From the NCBI GenBank assembly GCA_963835885.1, contig CAWIHF010000017.1, positions 1-64,000 of the forward strand: a stretch of 64,000 nt of DNA, in the 5' to 3' direction. Both the position numbers and the translations under genes were made by a program. The notes under the pieces were generated by a model. It made no database searches, was not told the origin of the DNA, and was given only the letters and a program-made list of their open reading frames with translations. Position 1 is the stretch's first letter. Each line of letters starts with the position of its first letter. Source of the stretch: Roseiarcus sp963835885 (GTDB lineage Bacteria; Pseudomonadota; Alphaproteobacteria; Rhizobiales; Beijerinckiaceae). Shown here in pieces: positions 9,235-17,626 of the stretch.

Positions 9235-9630
9235 CTACTGATTGGCCGTCGCAGGCTTCGTCTTCGCCTTCTTGGCCGCCGCCTCCTCAGCCTCTGCCTT
9301 GACCGCCGGCGGATAGGCCGCCCGAAGCGCATCGTCACGCTTCTCGAGCGAGTTGAGATCGCCTTTCACCGCCTTCAGCTGCTTGTCGTTCAAGGCAGGC
9401 TTGGCCGGCTCGGGGGGAGGCTGGAAGACCGGGATGTAGTCGAGTTCGTGGTTCGGGCGCGACTGGCGGACGAAATCGGCAGGCGGCGCGACGTCGGTCG
9501 CGAAGCCCATCATCTTCATCACGCTCTTCAGCGGGCCGTCCCCCTGTTGGGCGAGGCTCGCCGAGGAGCCGAGGCAAGCGGCGGCCGCGACGACCATCCC
9601 GATCCTTGCGCTCACCGTCGCCATCCTCAT
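9235..9630 (-). CDS. Secreted hypothetical protein (Ala/Lys-rich tail)
   Basis: This 131-residue protein has a signal peptide (MRMATVSARIGMVVAAAACLGSSASLAQ, cleavage near residue 28). Then comes a short conserved-looking stretch (LKSVMKMMGFATDVAPPADF, then ELDYIPVFQPPPEP) and a lysine/alanine-rich tail. Proteins of this sort are common in Hyphomicrobiales with no assigned function. It is likely periplasmic. The start at 9630 leaves the shortest plausible signal peptide; a second ATG lies two codons later. Confidence 0.6.
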   Translation of the reverse strand: MRMATVSARIGMVVAAAACLGSSASLAQQGDGPLKSVMKMMGFATDVAPPADFVRQSRPNHELDYIPVFQPPPEPAKPALNDKQLKAVKGDLNSLEKRDDALRAAYPPAVKAEAEEAAAKKAKTKPATANQ

Positions 9631-9780
9631 CGTCCTCTTGTCCAAATCGAAACCCGTTAGCGCCGGCGCTTGAAGAATCGCATTCGCGCCGAAAGTCGTT
9701 GTGGCGTCAGGCCGGGGTAGTGACCTATTATGACGAAAACGGGACCGGGTGTTTTTCCCCGGCGCCACAGGGAACGCTTC

Positions 9781-10480
9781 ATGCCGAATATTCGTGCGAA
9801 GACCGTTAAGCCGCGCGCGAACGCTTCAACGCCCGACAAAAACCCCGACGCTTCGTCGGCCAGCCCCGCGAAGGCCCCGCTGACGAGCATAGACCGGTCG
9901 CCGAAAGCAGCGGGAAGCGCAGGCGAGGAGCACCGAGAAGACTTCGGCGCCGGCCACGCAAAAAAGGGCCAGGATTCCGCCGAAGCCGAAATGGGTCAGC
10001 GCGTTGTCGCCGGCGCCGAGGCAGGCGCCGCCCACTTCGTCCGGCCCTACGAAGCCCGACGCGCTCGACCGGTGGGTGAACTCCCCGCCGTCGGACCCGT
10101 CCGAGGCGGCTCCCCAGATCCCCTCGATCCGCTCGGCCGCCGATGCCCGGCCGAAAAAGGCGCAGACGCCGGAACGTGCGGCCGACAAAGCCGCGCCCGC
10201 CGCGACGCCGCGGACAGTTTCGTCGCCTTCGACCGCCGCCAGATCCACAGCCACAGGGGCGCGGCGCAAGGAACCGCTGACGCCGCCGATGCCCCGCGCC
10301 GAGCCCGCGCCGGCCGTGACGCCCCCTTCCCCGCCGCCGCCCGCGGCGAAGGTCGCCGAACCGCCGGCCGGCGCGCTGACCCCGGCCCCGCCGCCCGCGC
10401 GCGCGGCGTCCGCCGAACCGGCGGCCGCGCCGAGAGCCGCGCCCGCCGCGCCCTCGTCCTCTCGCGATTTCAGCGGGCGG
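9781..10480 (+). pseudogene. Proline/alanine-rich N-terminal leader of phaC, out of frame
   Basis: An ATG at 9781 has a good ribosome binding site (AGGGA, six bases upstream) and opens MPNIRAKTVKPRANASTPDK. Coding character moves to the next frame near 10040 (TKPDALDRWVNSPPSDPSEA), followed by a Pro/Ala-rich linker to about 10475. There a GGG run (10475-10477) separates it by one base from the conserved PHA-synthase start GGAFFGAHYPFPNTEALARN. Removing one G fuses the two. I infer that this is the real N-terminus of PhaC, interrupted by one or two single-base errors or mutations. Pro/Ala-rich leaders are known in methylotroph PHA synthases. Confidence 0.5.
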
Positions 10481-10580
10481 CGCCTTTTTCGGCGCCCATT
10501 ACCCGTTTCCCAACACCGAGGCGCTGGCCCGCAACATCGCGAGCGCAATCGAGCAGGCCGGCCGGGCGGTCGCCGCCTAC

Positions 10581-12272
10581 ATGCGGCCGCGCGAGACGGG
10601 CGAGATCAAGACGACGATCGCCGACGACATCGGCGAGATGGTCCGTTCGCTCGGAGAGGTCGCCGAATATTACATGTCCGAACCCGCGCGCGCGATCGAG
10701 GCGCAGACCGCTCTGACCACGCGGTTCATCGACTTGTGGGCCGCAACGCTCCAGCGCTTTCAGGGCCTGCCCGCCAAGCCGGTCGCCGAGCCCGACCGGT
10801 CGGACAAGCGCTTCTCGGACGCCGAGTGGCGCGACAATCCGTTTTTCGACTTCCTCAAGCAGGCTTATGTGCTGACGGCGCGCTGGGCGGACGATCTTGT
10901 CCGACGCGCCGACGAGCTCGAGCCGCATACGCGCGACAAGGCGCAATTCTATCTGCGCCAGGTCACCGCGGCGCTGGCGCCGTCGAACTTCATCGGCACC
11001 AATCCAGAGATCATCCGTGCGACCCTCGCGGAAAGCGGGGAGAACCTGGTGCGCGGCCTCAAGATGCTCGCCGAGGACATTGAAGCCGGAAAGGGGAACC
11101 TTCGCATCCGCCAGTCCGACGCGCGCGCGTTCAAGCTCGGCGTCAATCTCGCCGCGACGCCCGGGAAAGTCGTGTTCCGCAACGACCTCATCGAGCTCAT
11201 CCAATACGAGCCGACGACGCCCGAGGTCTACAAGCGGCCGCTCCTGATCGTGCCGCCGTGGATCAACAAGTTCTATATTCTCGACCTCAACCCGGAGAAG
11301 TCGTTCATCCGCTGGGCGGTGTCGCAGGGCCTGACGGTGTTCGTCATCTCCTGGGTCAATCCGGACAGCCGCCACGCCGACAAGGGTTTTGACGCCTACA
11401 TGCAGGAGGGCATCCTGACGGCGCTCGACTGTGTCGAGCAGGCGACCGGCGAGCGCGAGGTGACCGCGATCGGCTATTGTGTCGGGGGCACGCTGCTCGC
11501 CTCGACCCTCGGCTACATGGCGGCGGTCGGCGATACTCGCATCAACAGCGTCACCTTCTTCACTGCGCTCGTCGACTTCACCGACGCGGGCGATCTGAAG
11601 GTTTTCGTCGACGCGGAGCAACTGAAATCGGTCGAAGAGCGGATGGCCGAGCAGGGTTACCTGGAAGGCTCCGCCATGGCGAGCGCTTTCAACATGCTGC
11701 GCCCGAACGACCTCATCTGGTCCTACTACGTCAACAATTACCTCAAGGGCAAAGAGCCCATGCCCTTCGACCTCCTGGTGTGGAACTCCGACTCGACCCG
11801 AATGCCCGCCGCCAACCACAGGTTCTATTTGCGCCACTGCTATTTCCAGAACGACCTGTCGAACGGGCGCATGGTGCTCGGCGGCCAGACGGTCGACCTC
11901 AAAAAGGTGACGATGCCGATCTATGAATTGGCGACCAGGGAGGACCACATCGCCCCCGCCCGCGGCGTGTTCAGAGGGGCCAAGTTCTTTGGCGGCCCGG
12001 TGCGCTTCGTCCTCGCCGGATCGGGCCATATCGCCGGCGTCGTCAACCCGGCCGGCAAACCGAAATACCAGTTCTGGACCGGCGGCCCGCTCGATGGCGA
12101 CTTCGAGTCCTGGCTGGCCGGCGCGAAGGAGACGCCGGGCTCCTGGTGGCCGGACTGGATCCAATGGATCGCCGCTCAGGCTCCTGAAAAGGTTCCGGCC
12201 CGCAGGCCCGGCGAAGGCAAGCTGAAAGCCATCGGCGACGCGCCGGGCGAGTATGTTCGAGTGAAAGCGTAG
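10581..12272 (+). CDS. phaC: Class I poly(R)-hydroxyalkanoate synthase
   Basis: PhaC polymerises (R)-3-hydroxyacyl-CoA into PHA on granule surfaces. The visible frame of 563 residues contains the lipase-like box GYCVGG with catalytic Cys300, Asp455 in TREDHIAPA and His483 in GSGHIAGV. WDDxxxx-type N-terminal features (FSDAEWRDNPFFDFLKQAYVL) are also present. The first ATG at 10581 lies inside the conserved N-terminal domain (YPFPNTEALARNIA precedes it in frame), so the true start is upstream; see 9781-10480. No phaA/phaB neighbours are seen, but a phasin-like gene lies at 56581. Confidence 0.93.
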   Translation: MRPRETGEIKTTIADDIGEMVRSLGEVAEYYMSEPARAIEAQTALTTRFIDLWAATLQRFQGLPAKPVAEPDRSDKRFSDAEWRDNPFFDFLKQAYVLTARWADDLVRRADELEPHTRDKAQFYLRQVTAALAPSNFIGTNPEIIRATLAESGENLVRGLKMLAEDIEAGKGNLRIRQSDARAFKLGVNLAATPGKVVFRNDLIELIQYEPTTPEVYKRPLLIVPPWINKFYILDLNPEKSFIRWAVSQGLTVFVISWVNPDSRHADKGFDAYMQEGILTALDCVEQATGEREVTAIGYCVGGTLLASTLGYMAAVGDTRINSVTFFTALVDFTDAGDLKVFVDAEQLKSVEERMAEQGYLEGSAMASAFNMLRPNDLIWSYYVNNYLKGKEPMPFDLLVWNSDSTRMPAANHRFYLRHCYFQNDLSNGRMVLGGQTVDLKKVTMPIYELATREDHIAPARGVFRGAKFFGGPVRFVLAGSGHIAGVVNPAGKPKYQFWTGGPLDGDFESWLAGAKETPGSWWPDWIQWIAAQAPEKVPARRPGEGKLKAIGDAPGEYVRVKA

Positions 12273-12425
12273 GCGACGAGCGTCCAGCGTCATTGCGAGA
12301 AGCGAAGCGACGAAGCAATCCGGCTGATTGAAAGGCTGCGCCGGCCGCCGTTGAAGGGCTTCGGCCTCTCTCGCAATGACGATCGTTTTGCGATACTTTT
12401 CGGGGCAGAAGCGAGGGGCTGAAAA

Positions 12426-12887
12426 ATGCTTTACACGCTTGCGCTTTTGGCCGGAATTGTGGCCGGCTCACGCACCTTCACGGCGCCGGCCGCGGTGAGT
12501 TGGGCCGCCCGGCTGGGCCATCTCGATCTCGGCGGCTCCTGGCTCGCCTTCATGGGCTACGCCTGGACCCCCTGGATCTTCACGGCTCTCGCGCTCCTCG
12601 AACTGGTCCTCGACCAACTTCCCTCGACCCCGAGCCGAAAAGTCCCGATGCAGTTTGGCGGCCGACTTGTCACCGGAGCCTTGTCCGGCGCCACGCTCGG
12701 CGCCTCGGGCGGCTCGTGGATCGGCGGCCTCGTCGCCGGCGTGATCGGCGCCGTGATCGGCACATACGGCGGGGCCGAGCTGCGGGCCCGCATGGCCAAG
12801 GCTTTCGGGCGCGATCCGCCCGCCGCGTTCCTCGAGGACGCCGGCGCGATCGTCCTCGGCATCGTCATCGTCCTGGTGTCGCGATGA
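12426..12887 (+). CDS. DUF4126 family membrane protein
   Basis: The 153-residue protein has four predicted membrane segments, starts MLYTLALLAGIVAGSRTFTA and has the glycine-rich GALSGATLGASGGSWIGG region characteristic of DUF4126. The function is unknown. Its stop overlaps the start of the next gene (ATGA at 12884-12887), so it is translationally coupled to the oxidoreductase downstream. That pairing hints at a membrane or thiol/redox link, but this is inference. Confidence 0.8.
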   Translation: MLYTLALLAGIVAGSRTFTAPAAVSWAARLGHLDLGGSWLAFMGYAWTPWIFTALALLELVLDQLPSTPSRKVPMQFGGRLVTGALSGATLGASGGSWIGGLVAGVIGAVIGTYGGAELRARMAKAFGRDPPAAFLEDAGAIVLGIVIVLVSR

Positions 12888-14254
12888 ACCGCCGTTTCGA
12901 CGCCATTGTGATCGGCGCCGGGCAGGCCGGCCCGCCGATGGCCGGTCGGCTTACCGCAGCTGGCCAGAAGGTCGCCGTCATCGAGCGCAAGCTATTTGGC
13001 GGAACCTGCGTCAATGTCGGCTGCACGCCGACCAAGACTCTGGTCGCCAGCGCCTACGCCGCCCATCTCTCACGGCGCGCCGCCGACTTCGGTGTGAGCG
13101 CTGGACCGGTCGGGGTCGATTTCGCCGCCGTGATGGCGCGCAAGGACAAGGTTGTCGGCAATTCCCGCTCGGGCGTCGAAGGCTGGCTGCGCGGCATGGC
13201 GAACTGCACTGTTTTCCGGGGCCACGCCCGCTTCCAGTCGCCAACGACGGTCCGCGTCGGCGACGAGGTGCTCGAAGCCGAGCGCGTCTTCATCAACGTC
13301 GGGGGCCGCGCCAACGTTCCGGATTTTCCGGGGATCGACCAGGTCAAGACGCTGACCAACACGACGATACTCGAACTCGACGCCCTGCCCCGCCATCTCG
13401 TCATCGTCGGCGGAAGCTACGTCGGCCTCGAATTCGCTCAGATTTTCCGGCGCTTCGGCGCCGAGGTCACCGTGGTCGAGAAGGCGTCGCGCCTCGTCGG
13501 CAGGGAGGATAAGGAGACGTCGGACGCGATCCGCGAAGTCCTCGAAGCCGAGGGAATCGCGATCCGCTGCGACGCCGAATGCATCAGCTTTGCGCCGCGC
13601 GGAGCGAACATCGGGGTCGGCGTCAACTGCACGAGCGGCGAGCCTGAAGTCGTCGGCTCACACGTGCTGCTCGCAGTCGGCCGGCGGCCGAACACCGACG
13701 ACCTTGGACTCGACGCGGCTGGCGTGGCGATCGACGCGCGCGGCTTCATTGCCGTCGACGACCGATTGCGGACCAGCGTCCCGCACATTTTTGCGCTCGG
13801 CGACTGCAACGGGCGCGGCGCTTTCACCCATACGTCGTACAACGATTTCGAAATCGCCGCGACGAACCTGCTCATCGGGGCTGATCGCAAAGTAAGCGAC
13901 CGGATTCCGGCCTACGCGCTCTACATCGATCCGCCGCTCGGCCGGGTCGGCCTGACCGAGGCGGAGGCGCGCGCAAAGGGCCACACGGTCCGGATCGGCC
14001 AGCGGCCGATGACCCGGGTCGGCCGTGCAGTCGAGAAAGGCGAAACGCAGGGTTTTATGAAAGTCGTGGTCGACCGCGACAGCGACGCGATCCTCGGCGC
14101 CGCGATCTTCGGCGTGGGCGGCGATGAGGCGGTTCACGCTGTGATTGAAGCGATGGCCGCCGGCGTCACCGCGACGGCCTATACCCATGCGATGCCGATC
14201 CATCCGACGGTTTCCGAACTCGTGCCAACGATTTTTGGCGAGCTCTCGCCTTGA
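12884..14254 (+). CDS. FAD-dependent pyridine nucleotide-disulfide oxidoreductase (mercuric-reductase-like)
   Basis: This 456-residue flavoprotein has an N-terminal FAD-binding GxGxxG (VIGAGQAGPPMAG) and the redox-active disulfide GGTCVNVGCTPTK. It also has an NAD(P)-binding motif (VIVGGSYVGLEFAQIF), the FAD GD motif (IFALGDCNG) and a C-terminal dimerisation domain with the HPTVSE active-site histidine. It lacks the N-terminal metal-binding domain and C-terminal cysteine pair of true MerA. It belongs to the broad 'FAD-containing oxidoreductase' group next to dihydrolipoamide dehydrogenase and glutathione reductase. No lipoyl complex genes are nearby. The substrate is unknown. Confidence 0.85.
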   Translation: MNRRFDAIVIGAGQAGPPMAGRLTAAGQKVAVIERKLFGGTCVNVGCTPTKTLVASAYAAHLSRRAADFGVSAGPVGVDFAAVMARKDKVVGNSRSGVEGWLRGMANCTVFRGHARFQSPTTVRVGDEVLEAERVFINVGGRANVPDFPGIDQVKTLTNTTILELDALPRHLVIVGGSYVGLEFAQIFRRFGAEVTVVEKASRLVGREDKETSDAIREVLEAEGIAIRCDAECISFAPRGANIGVGVNCTSGEPEVVGSHVLLAVGRRPNTDDLGLDAAGVAIDARGFIAVDDRLRTSVPHIFALGDCNGRGAFTHTSYNDFEIAATNLLIGADRKVSDRIPAYALYIDPPLGRVGLTEAEARAKGHTVRIGQRPMTRVGRAVEKGETQGFMKVVVDRDSDAILGAAIFGVGGDEAVHAVIEAMAAGVTATAYTHAMPIHPTVSELVPTIFGELSP

Positions 14255-14346
14255 TCGAATGAGCGTAAAGCATCGGAGCGGCGGCCCTCATGGCGGCGAC
14301 GGCTATTGGGCTAGATAGGCGGCGAGGCTAGCGCGGCGCTTCTCCA

Positions 14347-14580
14347 TCACTCATGGTCGTAGTAATGGTGGTGATGATACCATCCCTCGCTATGGCGACG
14401 GACATAGGCCGCGCCAGCTCTCGCCCGTTCCTTGCTTTCGTTGAAATGGTTCCACGACCGGTCGAAAGTCGTCGTCGATGGAGCGCTGTTGCTGACGCCA
14501 TATCCGGTCTGCGCGACGGCTGCGACGGGCGTGAGGGCGACGGCGGCGCCAAGGGCGATCAAGGCGATTGTCTTGGACAT
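14347..14580 (-). CDS. Small secreted histidine-rich protein
   Basis: A 77-residue protein starts at 14580 with a signal peptide (MSKTIALIALGAAVALTPVAAVA) and ends in a histidine/tyrosine cluster WYHHHHYYDHE. The mature protein is about 53 residues. The tail could bind metal. I do not recognise a family. It lies downstream of enolase on the same strand, separated by about 115 bp, so it may have its own promoter. Confidence 0.6.
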   Translation of the reverse strand: MSKTIALIALGAAVALTPVAAVAQTGYGVSNSAPSTTTFDRSWNHFNESKERARAGAAYVRRHSEGWYHHHHYYDHE

Positions 14581-14695
14581 TGATTTCGTTCCTTCTGAAG
14601 GCTCTTTTGCCGAGGCATTGTGTATCATACCCCCCAATCGAGGCGCCTTCATGTACGCCCAAGTTTGCCATATTCCCTCGGCGCAGCGCGAAACC

Positions 14696-15979
14696 TCACC
14701 CGCCCTTCGCCGCGAACGGCGACTCGAACCGCGCCGCCGATCCCAGCTCCGTCTCGATCTCGAGCAGGCGATTGTATTTGGCGATGCGCTCGCTGCGGCT
14801 CGCCGACCCGGTCTTGATCTGGCCGCCGCCCATCGCAACCGTGAAATCGGCGAGGAATGCGTCCTCGGTTTCGCCCGAACGGTGTGAAACGACATAGTTC
14901 CATCCCGCCTTGCGGCAGAGCGCAATCGCCTCGACCGTTTCGGTGGCGGTTCCGATCTGATTGAGCTTGATGAGCACGGCGTTGGCCGCCTTTTCCTTGA
15001 CGCCGCGCCGGATGAAGGCCGGATTGGTGACGAAAATATCGTCGCCGACGATCTGGATGCGCTCGCCCTGAGCAGCCGTCTGACGCGCGAAGCCCTGCCA
15101 GTCGTTTTCGTCCAGGCCGTCCTCGATCGACACGATCGGGAAAGCGTCGATCCACTTCTGATAGAGCGCGATCATCTCGTCGCTGGTCTGCTTTCCGGCC
15201 TTCGACTTGGCGAGATCATAGGCGCCGTCGGCGTAGAAGGAACTCGCCGCCGGATCGATCGCAATGGCGATGTCCTTGCCCGGCTTGTAGCCCGCCGCCT
15301 CGATCGCTTTGACGATCAGTTCACAAGCCTCCTCGTTGCTGCCGAGATTGGGAGCGAAGCCGCCCTCGTCGCCGACCGAAGTCGCGTAGCCCTTGCCCTT
15401 CAAGAGCTTGGCGAGCGCGTGGAATGTTTCCGCCCCATAGCGCAGAGCTTCGGCGAAGCTCGGCGCGCCGATCGGCATGACCATGAATTCCTGGAAGTCG
15501 ACCGAGTTCTCCGCATGCTTGCCGCCGTTGACGATATTCATCATCGGCACGGGCAGTCGAGTGGCGCCGACGCCGCCCAGATAGGCGTAGAGTGGCAGCT
15601 TCGCCGACTGCGCCGCCGCGCGCGCCACCGCCATCGACACGCCGAGAATCGCATTGGCCCCGAGCTTGGCCTTATTCGGCGTGCCGTCGAGCGAGATCAT
15701 CAGGGCGTCGATCTCCGCCTGGCGGGTCGGATCCATGCCGATCACCTTGGGCGCGATTTTCTCGACGACGTTCGCGACCGCCTTGCGCACGCCCTTGCCG
15801 CCATAGCGGCGCTTGTCGCCGTCACGAAGCTCGACGGCCTCGTTCTCGCCCGTGGACGCGCCAGACGGAACCGACGACGTCGCAACCGTGCCGTCGTCGA
15901 GGCCGAGGCGCACGCGCACCGTCGGGTTGCCTCGGGAGTCGAGGATTTCGAGCGCCTCAATGTGTGAGATTTTCGGCAT
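14696..15979 (-). CDS. eno: Enolase (phosphopyruvate hydratase), in the fluoride-riboswitch operon
   Basis: Enolase converts 2-phosphoglycerate to phosphoenolpyruvate. The 427-residue protein is complete: Glu205 (VGDEGGF), metal ligands Asp242, Glu286 (SIEDGL) and Asp313 (VGDDIF), catalytic Lys338 (LIKLNQIGT) and HRSGETED at 366-373. The ATG at 15979 has GGAGGAAAAG as ribosome binding site. It follows the two MutS-like genes on the same strand with a 93-bp gap and no obvious new riboswitch, so it probably reads from the riboswitch at 19281-19332. Fluoride with phosphate and Mg inhibits enolase, which makes a fluoride-induced copy logical. Whether the genome has a second eno cannot be seen here. 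Confidence 0.95.
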   Translation of the reverse strand: MPKISHIEALEILDSRGNPTVRVRLGLDDGTVATSSVPSGASTGENEAVELRDGDKRRYGGKGVRKAVANVVEKIAPKVIGMDPTRQAEIDALMISLDGTPNKAKLGANAILGVSMAVARAAAQSAKLPLYAYLGGVGATRLPVPMMNIVNGGKHAENSVDFQEFMVMPIGAPSFAEALRYGAETFHALAKLLKGKGYATSVGDEGGFAPNLGSNEEACELIVKAIEAAGYKPGKDIAIAIDPAASSFYADGAYDLAKSKAGKQTSDEMIALYQKWIDAFPIVSIEDGLDENDWQGFARQTAAQGERIQIVGDDIFVTNPAFIRRGVKEKAANAVLIKLNQIGTATETVEAIALCRKAGWNYVVSHRSGETEDAFLADFTVAMGGGQIKTGSASRSERIAKYNRLLEIETELGSAARFESPFAAKGG

Positions 15980-16072
15980 TGACTTTTCCTCCAAACAAAC
16001 TGACGCCACGGCCCACCCAGTTTCTCGACCATTCTGCCACGCCTGTCTCAGGAAGACACTGCGACAAAACGC

Positions 16073-17626
16073 TCACTCGGTCATGGTCGAATAGTTCCCG
16101 CTCCGACGCTCGTTCGCGGGGTACGCGGGAAAGACCTCTTTGTACACGTCCTCTCCGAAGCTGGTCGACAACGGCTCGTCTTCGATGAGCTTGAACGTCC
16201 GGCGTCCATCCGGCTGCCGGTCAGCGCGCAAGAAAAGCGCGGTCGCGAGCCGCCTCTCGTAGAAGCTGTGGGTGAAGTCGAACTGATGGCTGACGAAGAC
16301 GATCTTGTGCGATCGTTCGACCAGAGCAGAGACGATCTGCCGCGCGATTTCCGATCCCTCCCGCTCGTTGGTCGCAGCGAACGACTCGTTAAAGAGGATG
16401 AGAGCATTCGGCGTAAGCGTGTCGACAATGGCGTTCATGCGGCTGAGCTCTTCGTCGAATTTCCCGCTTTTCATCGCGGCGTCCTCTTCGCGCTTGAAGT
16501 GGGTGAAGAGTCCGTTCACGATACTGAGTCGAAGGCGCGCGGCAGGCGCAAACATGCCGCTTTGCGTCATCAGATACGCGAGCCCGACGCTTCTGAGAAA
16601 CGTGGTTTTGCCGCCCTGATTGGCGCCCGTCACAATGATCAGGATCTTCTCGTCAGCTGCGACCTCGTTGCCGACCGGTCGTTTGTTGGTGCTGAGCGCG
16701 AGACAGACGTCGTAGAGGTCCTTGCAGGAGAACCGGGAGGGTCTCGATTCGCTCGCGCTGGGAAACGTGAACGGCGCCCCCAGTTCGAGTAACCGTTCGT
16801 GAAGATTGAGACAACCGATGTAGAACGCCAATTCGGTTTGCAGCATATGAAAGAAGCTCCCGATATGCTCGGCGCTCTTGGCGAGGGCGTCGGCGGCGAG
16901 CCCGAGGCCGCGGTCCCTCATCTCGGACATGGCTCGGGCGCCGGCTTCGTCCCTTGGAGCCAGGTAGAGCGTGTAGCCGGGAGGGCGTTGCTCGAAGACG
17001 CTATGGTAGGCGCGGCTGACCCAGTTGCCGGGGGTCTTGTGCGGCCGCCGCAGCACGTAGCTCACGGCCTTGAGTCCCTTCCCCAGCTCCGCGCTGACGA
17101 GAACGCCGTTCCGGAACCTCAGCTGGTTCAGTTGCCTGTCGATCAGCGAGAAATAGTCGTCGTCGAGCTCCCGCGCGAGCGTTGCGAACAGTTTAGAAAA
17201 CGCCGCGGACCGGAATTGGGCAGCCTGCCGATCGACCAGGGCCCGTACACGCTTCAGCACGTCGATGAAAACGGCCATCCGCTGGACCGATGTGTCGAGG
17301 AGGCCGGAGGGGTACTCCCGAAATGTGGACCATATCTTCCTCTGCCGCTGCATTGATTCTTCCGCGAGACCATAAAGCTGGCGGACGGCTTCCGGATTGC
17401 CCAGGCAGTCCTTTAGAGCCGACTGTCGATATTCGATCACGTCGAGGTCATTGGCGGCGGCCGTTAAGACGGCCTTTTTCGACACGTCGAAGACGAGCTG
17501 GTCCTTGTTCGCCATCGCCATAAACAGCGTGTCCAGTTCGAGATCCTTGATGAGAAGCTCTTCATTCGCCGGCGAGGCGCGTCCAAGATCGAAATCGCGA
17601 TCCCGGTGCATGAGAAAGGCTTTCAT
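16073..17626 (-). CDS. MutS-like ATPase B (MutS family domain V, no mismatch-recognition domain)
   Basis: The 517-residue protein resembles the core and ATPase domains of MutS. Helical lever regions are followed by Walker A GANQGGKTTFLRS (334-346), a Walker B/signature region ALILFNESFAATNEREG and the switch VFVSHQFDFTH. The Phe-x-Glu mismatch-binding domain of MutS1 and the Smr nuclease of MutS2 are both absent. Walker A has Thr-Thr where canonical MutS has Ser-Thr, and Gln replaces the usual Met. It starts inside the stop of the first MutS-like gene (ATGA). MutS-like genes are among those reported downstream of fluoride riboswitches; their role there is unknown. Confidence 0.85.
   Translation of the reverse strand: MKAFLMHRDRDFDLGRASPANEELLIKDLELDTLFMAMANKDQLVFDVSKKAVLTAAANDLDVIEYRQSALKDCLGNPEAVRQLYGLAEESMQRQRKIWSTFREYPSGLLDTSVQRMAVFIDVLKRVRALVDRQAAQFRSAAFSKLFATLARELDDDYFSLIDRQLNQLRFRNGVLVSAELGKGLKAVSYVLRRPHKTPGNWVSRAYHSVFEQRPPGYTLYLAPRDEAGARAMSEMRDRGLGLAADALAKSAEHIGSFFHMLQTELAFYIGCLNLHERLLELGAPFTFPSASESRPSRFSCKDLYDVCLALSTNKRPVGNEVAADEKILIIVTGANQGGKTTFLRSVGLAYLMTQSGMFAPAARLRLSIVNGLFTHFKREEDAAMKSGKFDEELSRMNAIVDTLTPNALILFNESFAATNEREGSEIARQIVSALVERSHKIVFVSHQFDFTHSFYERRLATALFLRADRQPDGRRTFKLIEDEPLSTSFGEDVYKEVFPAYPANERRSGNYSTMTE

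Noticed and set aside
7950..9302. Long plus-strand frame opposite the aminotransferase (450 codons)
   Set aside because: It is an antisense shadow of the aminotransferase, typical of high-GC DNA, with no family-like sequence.
12884..14254. Mercuric reductase (merA) and a mercury-resistance operon
   Set aside because: There is no N-terminal metal-binding domain, no C-terminal vicinal cysteines, and no merR, merT or merP next to it.
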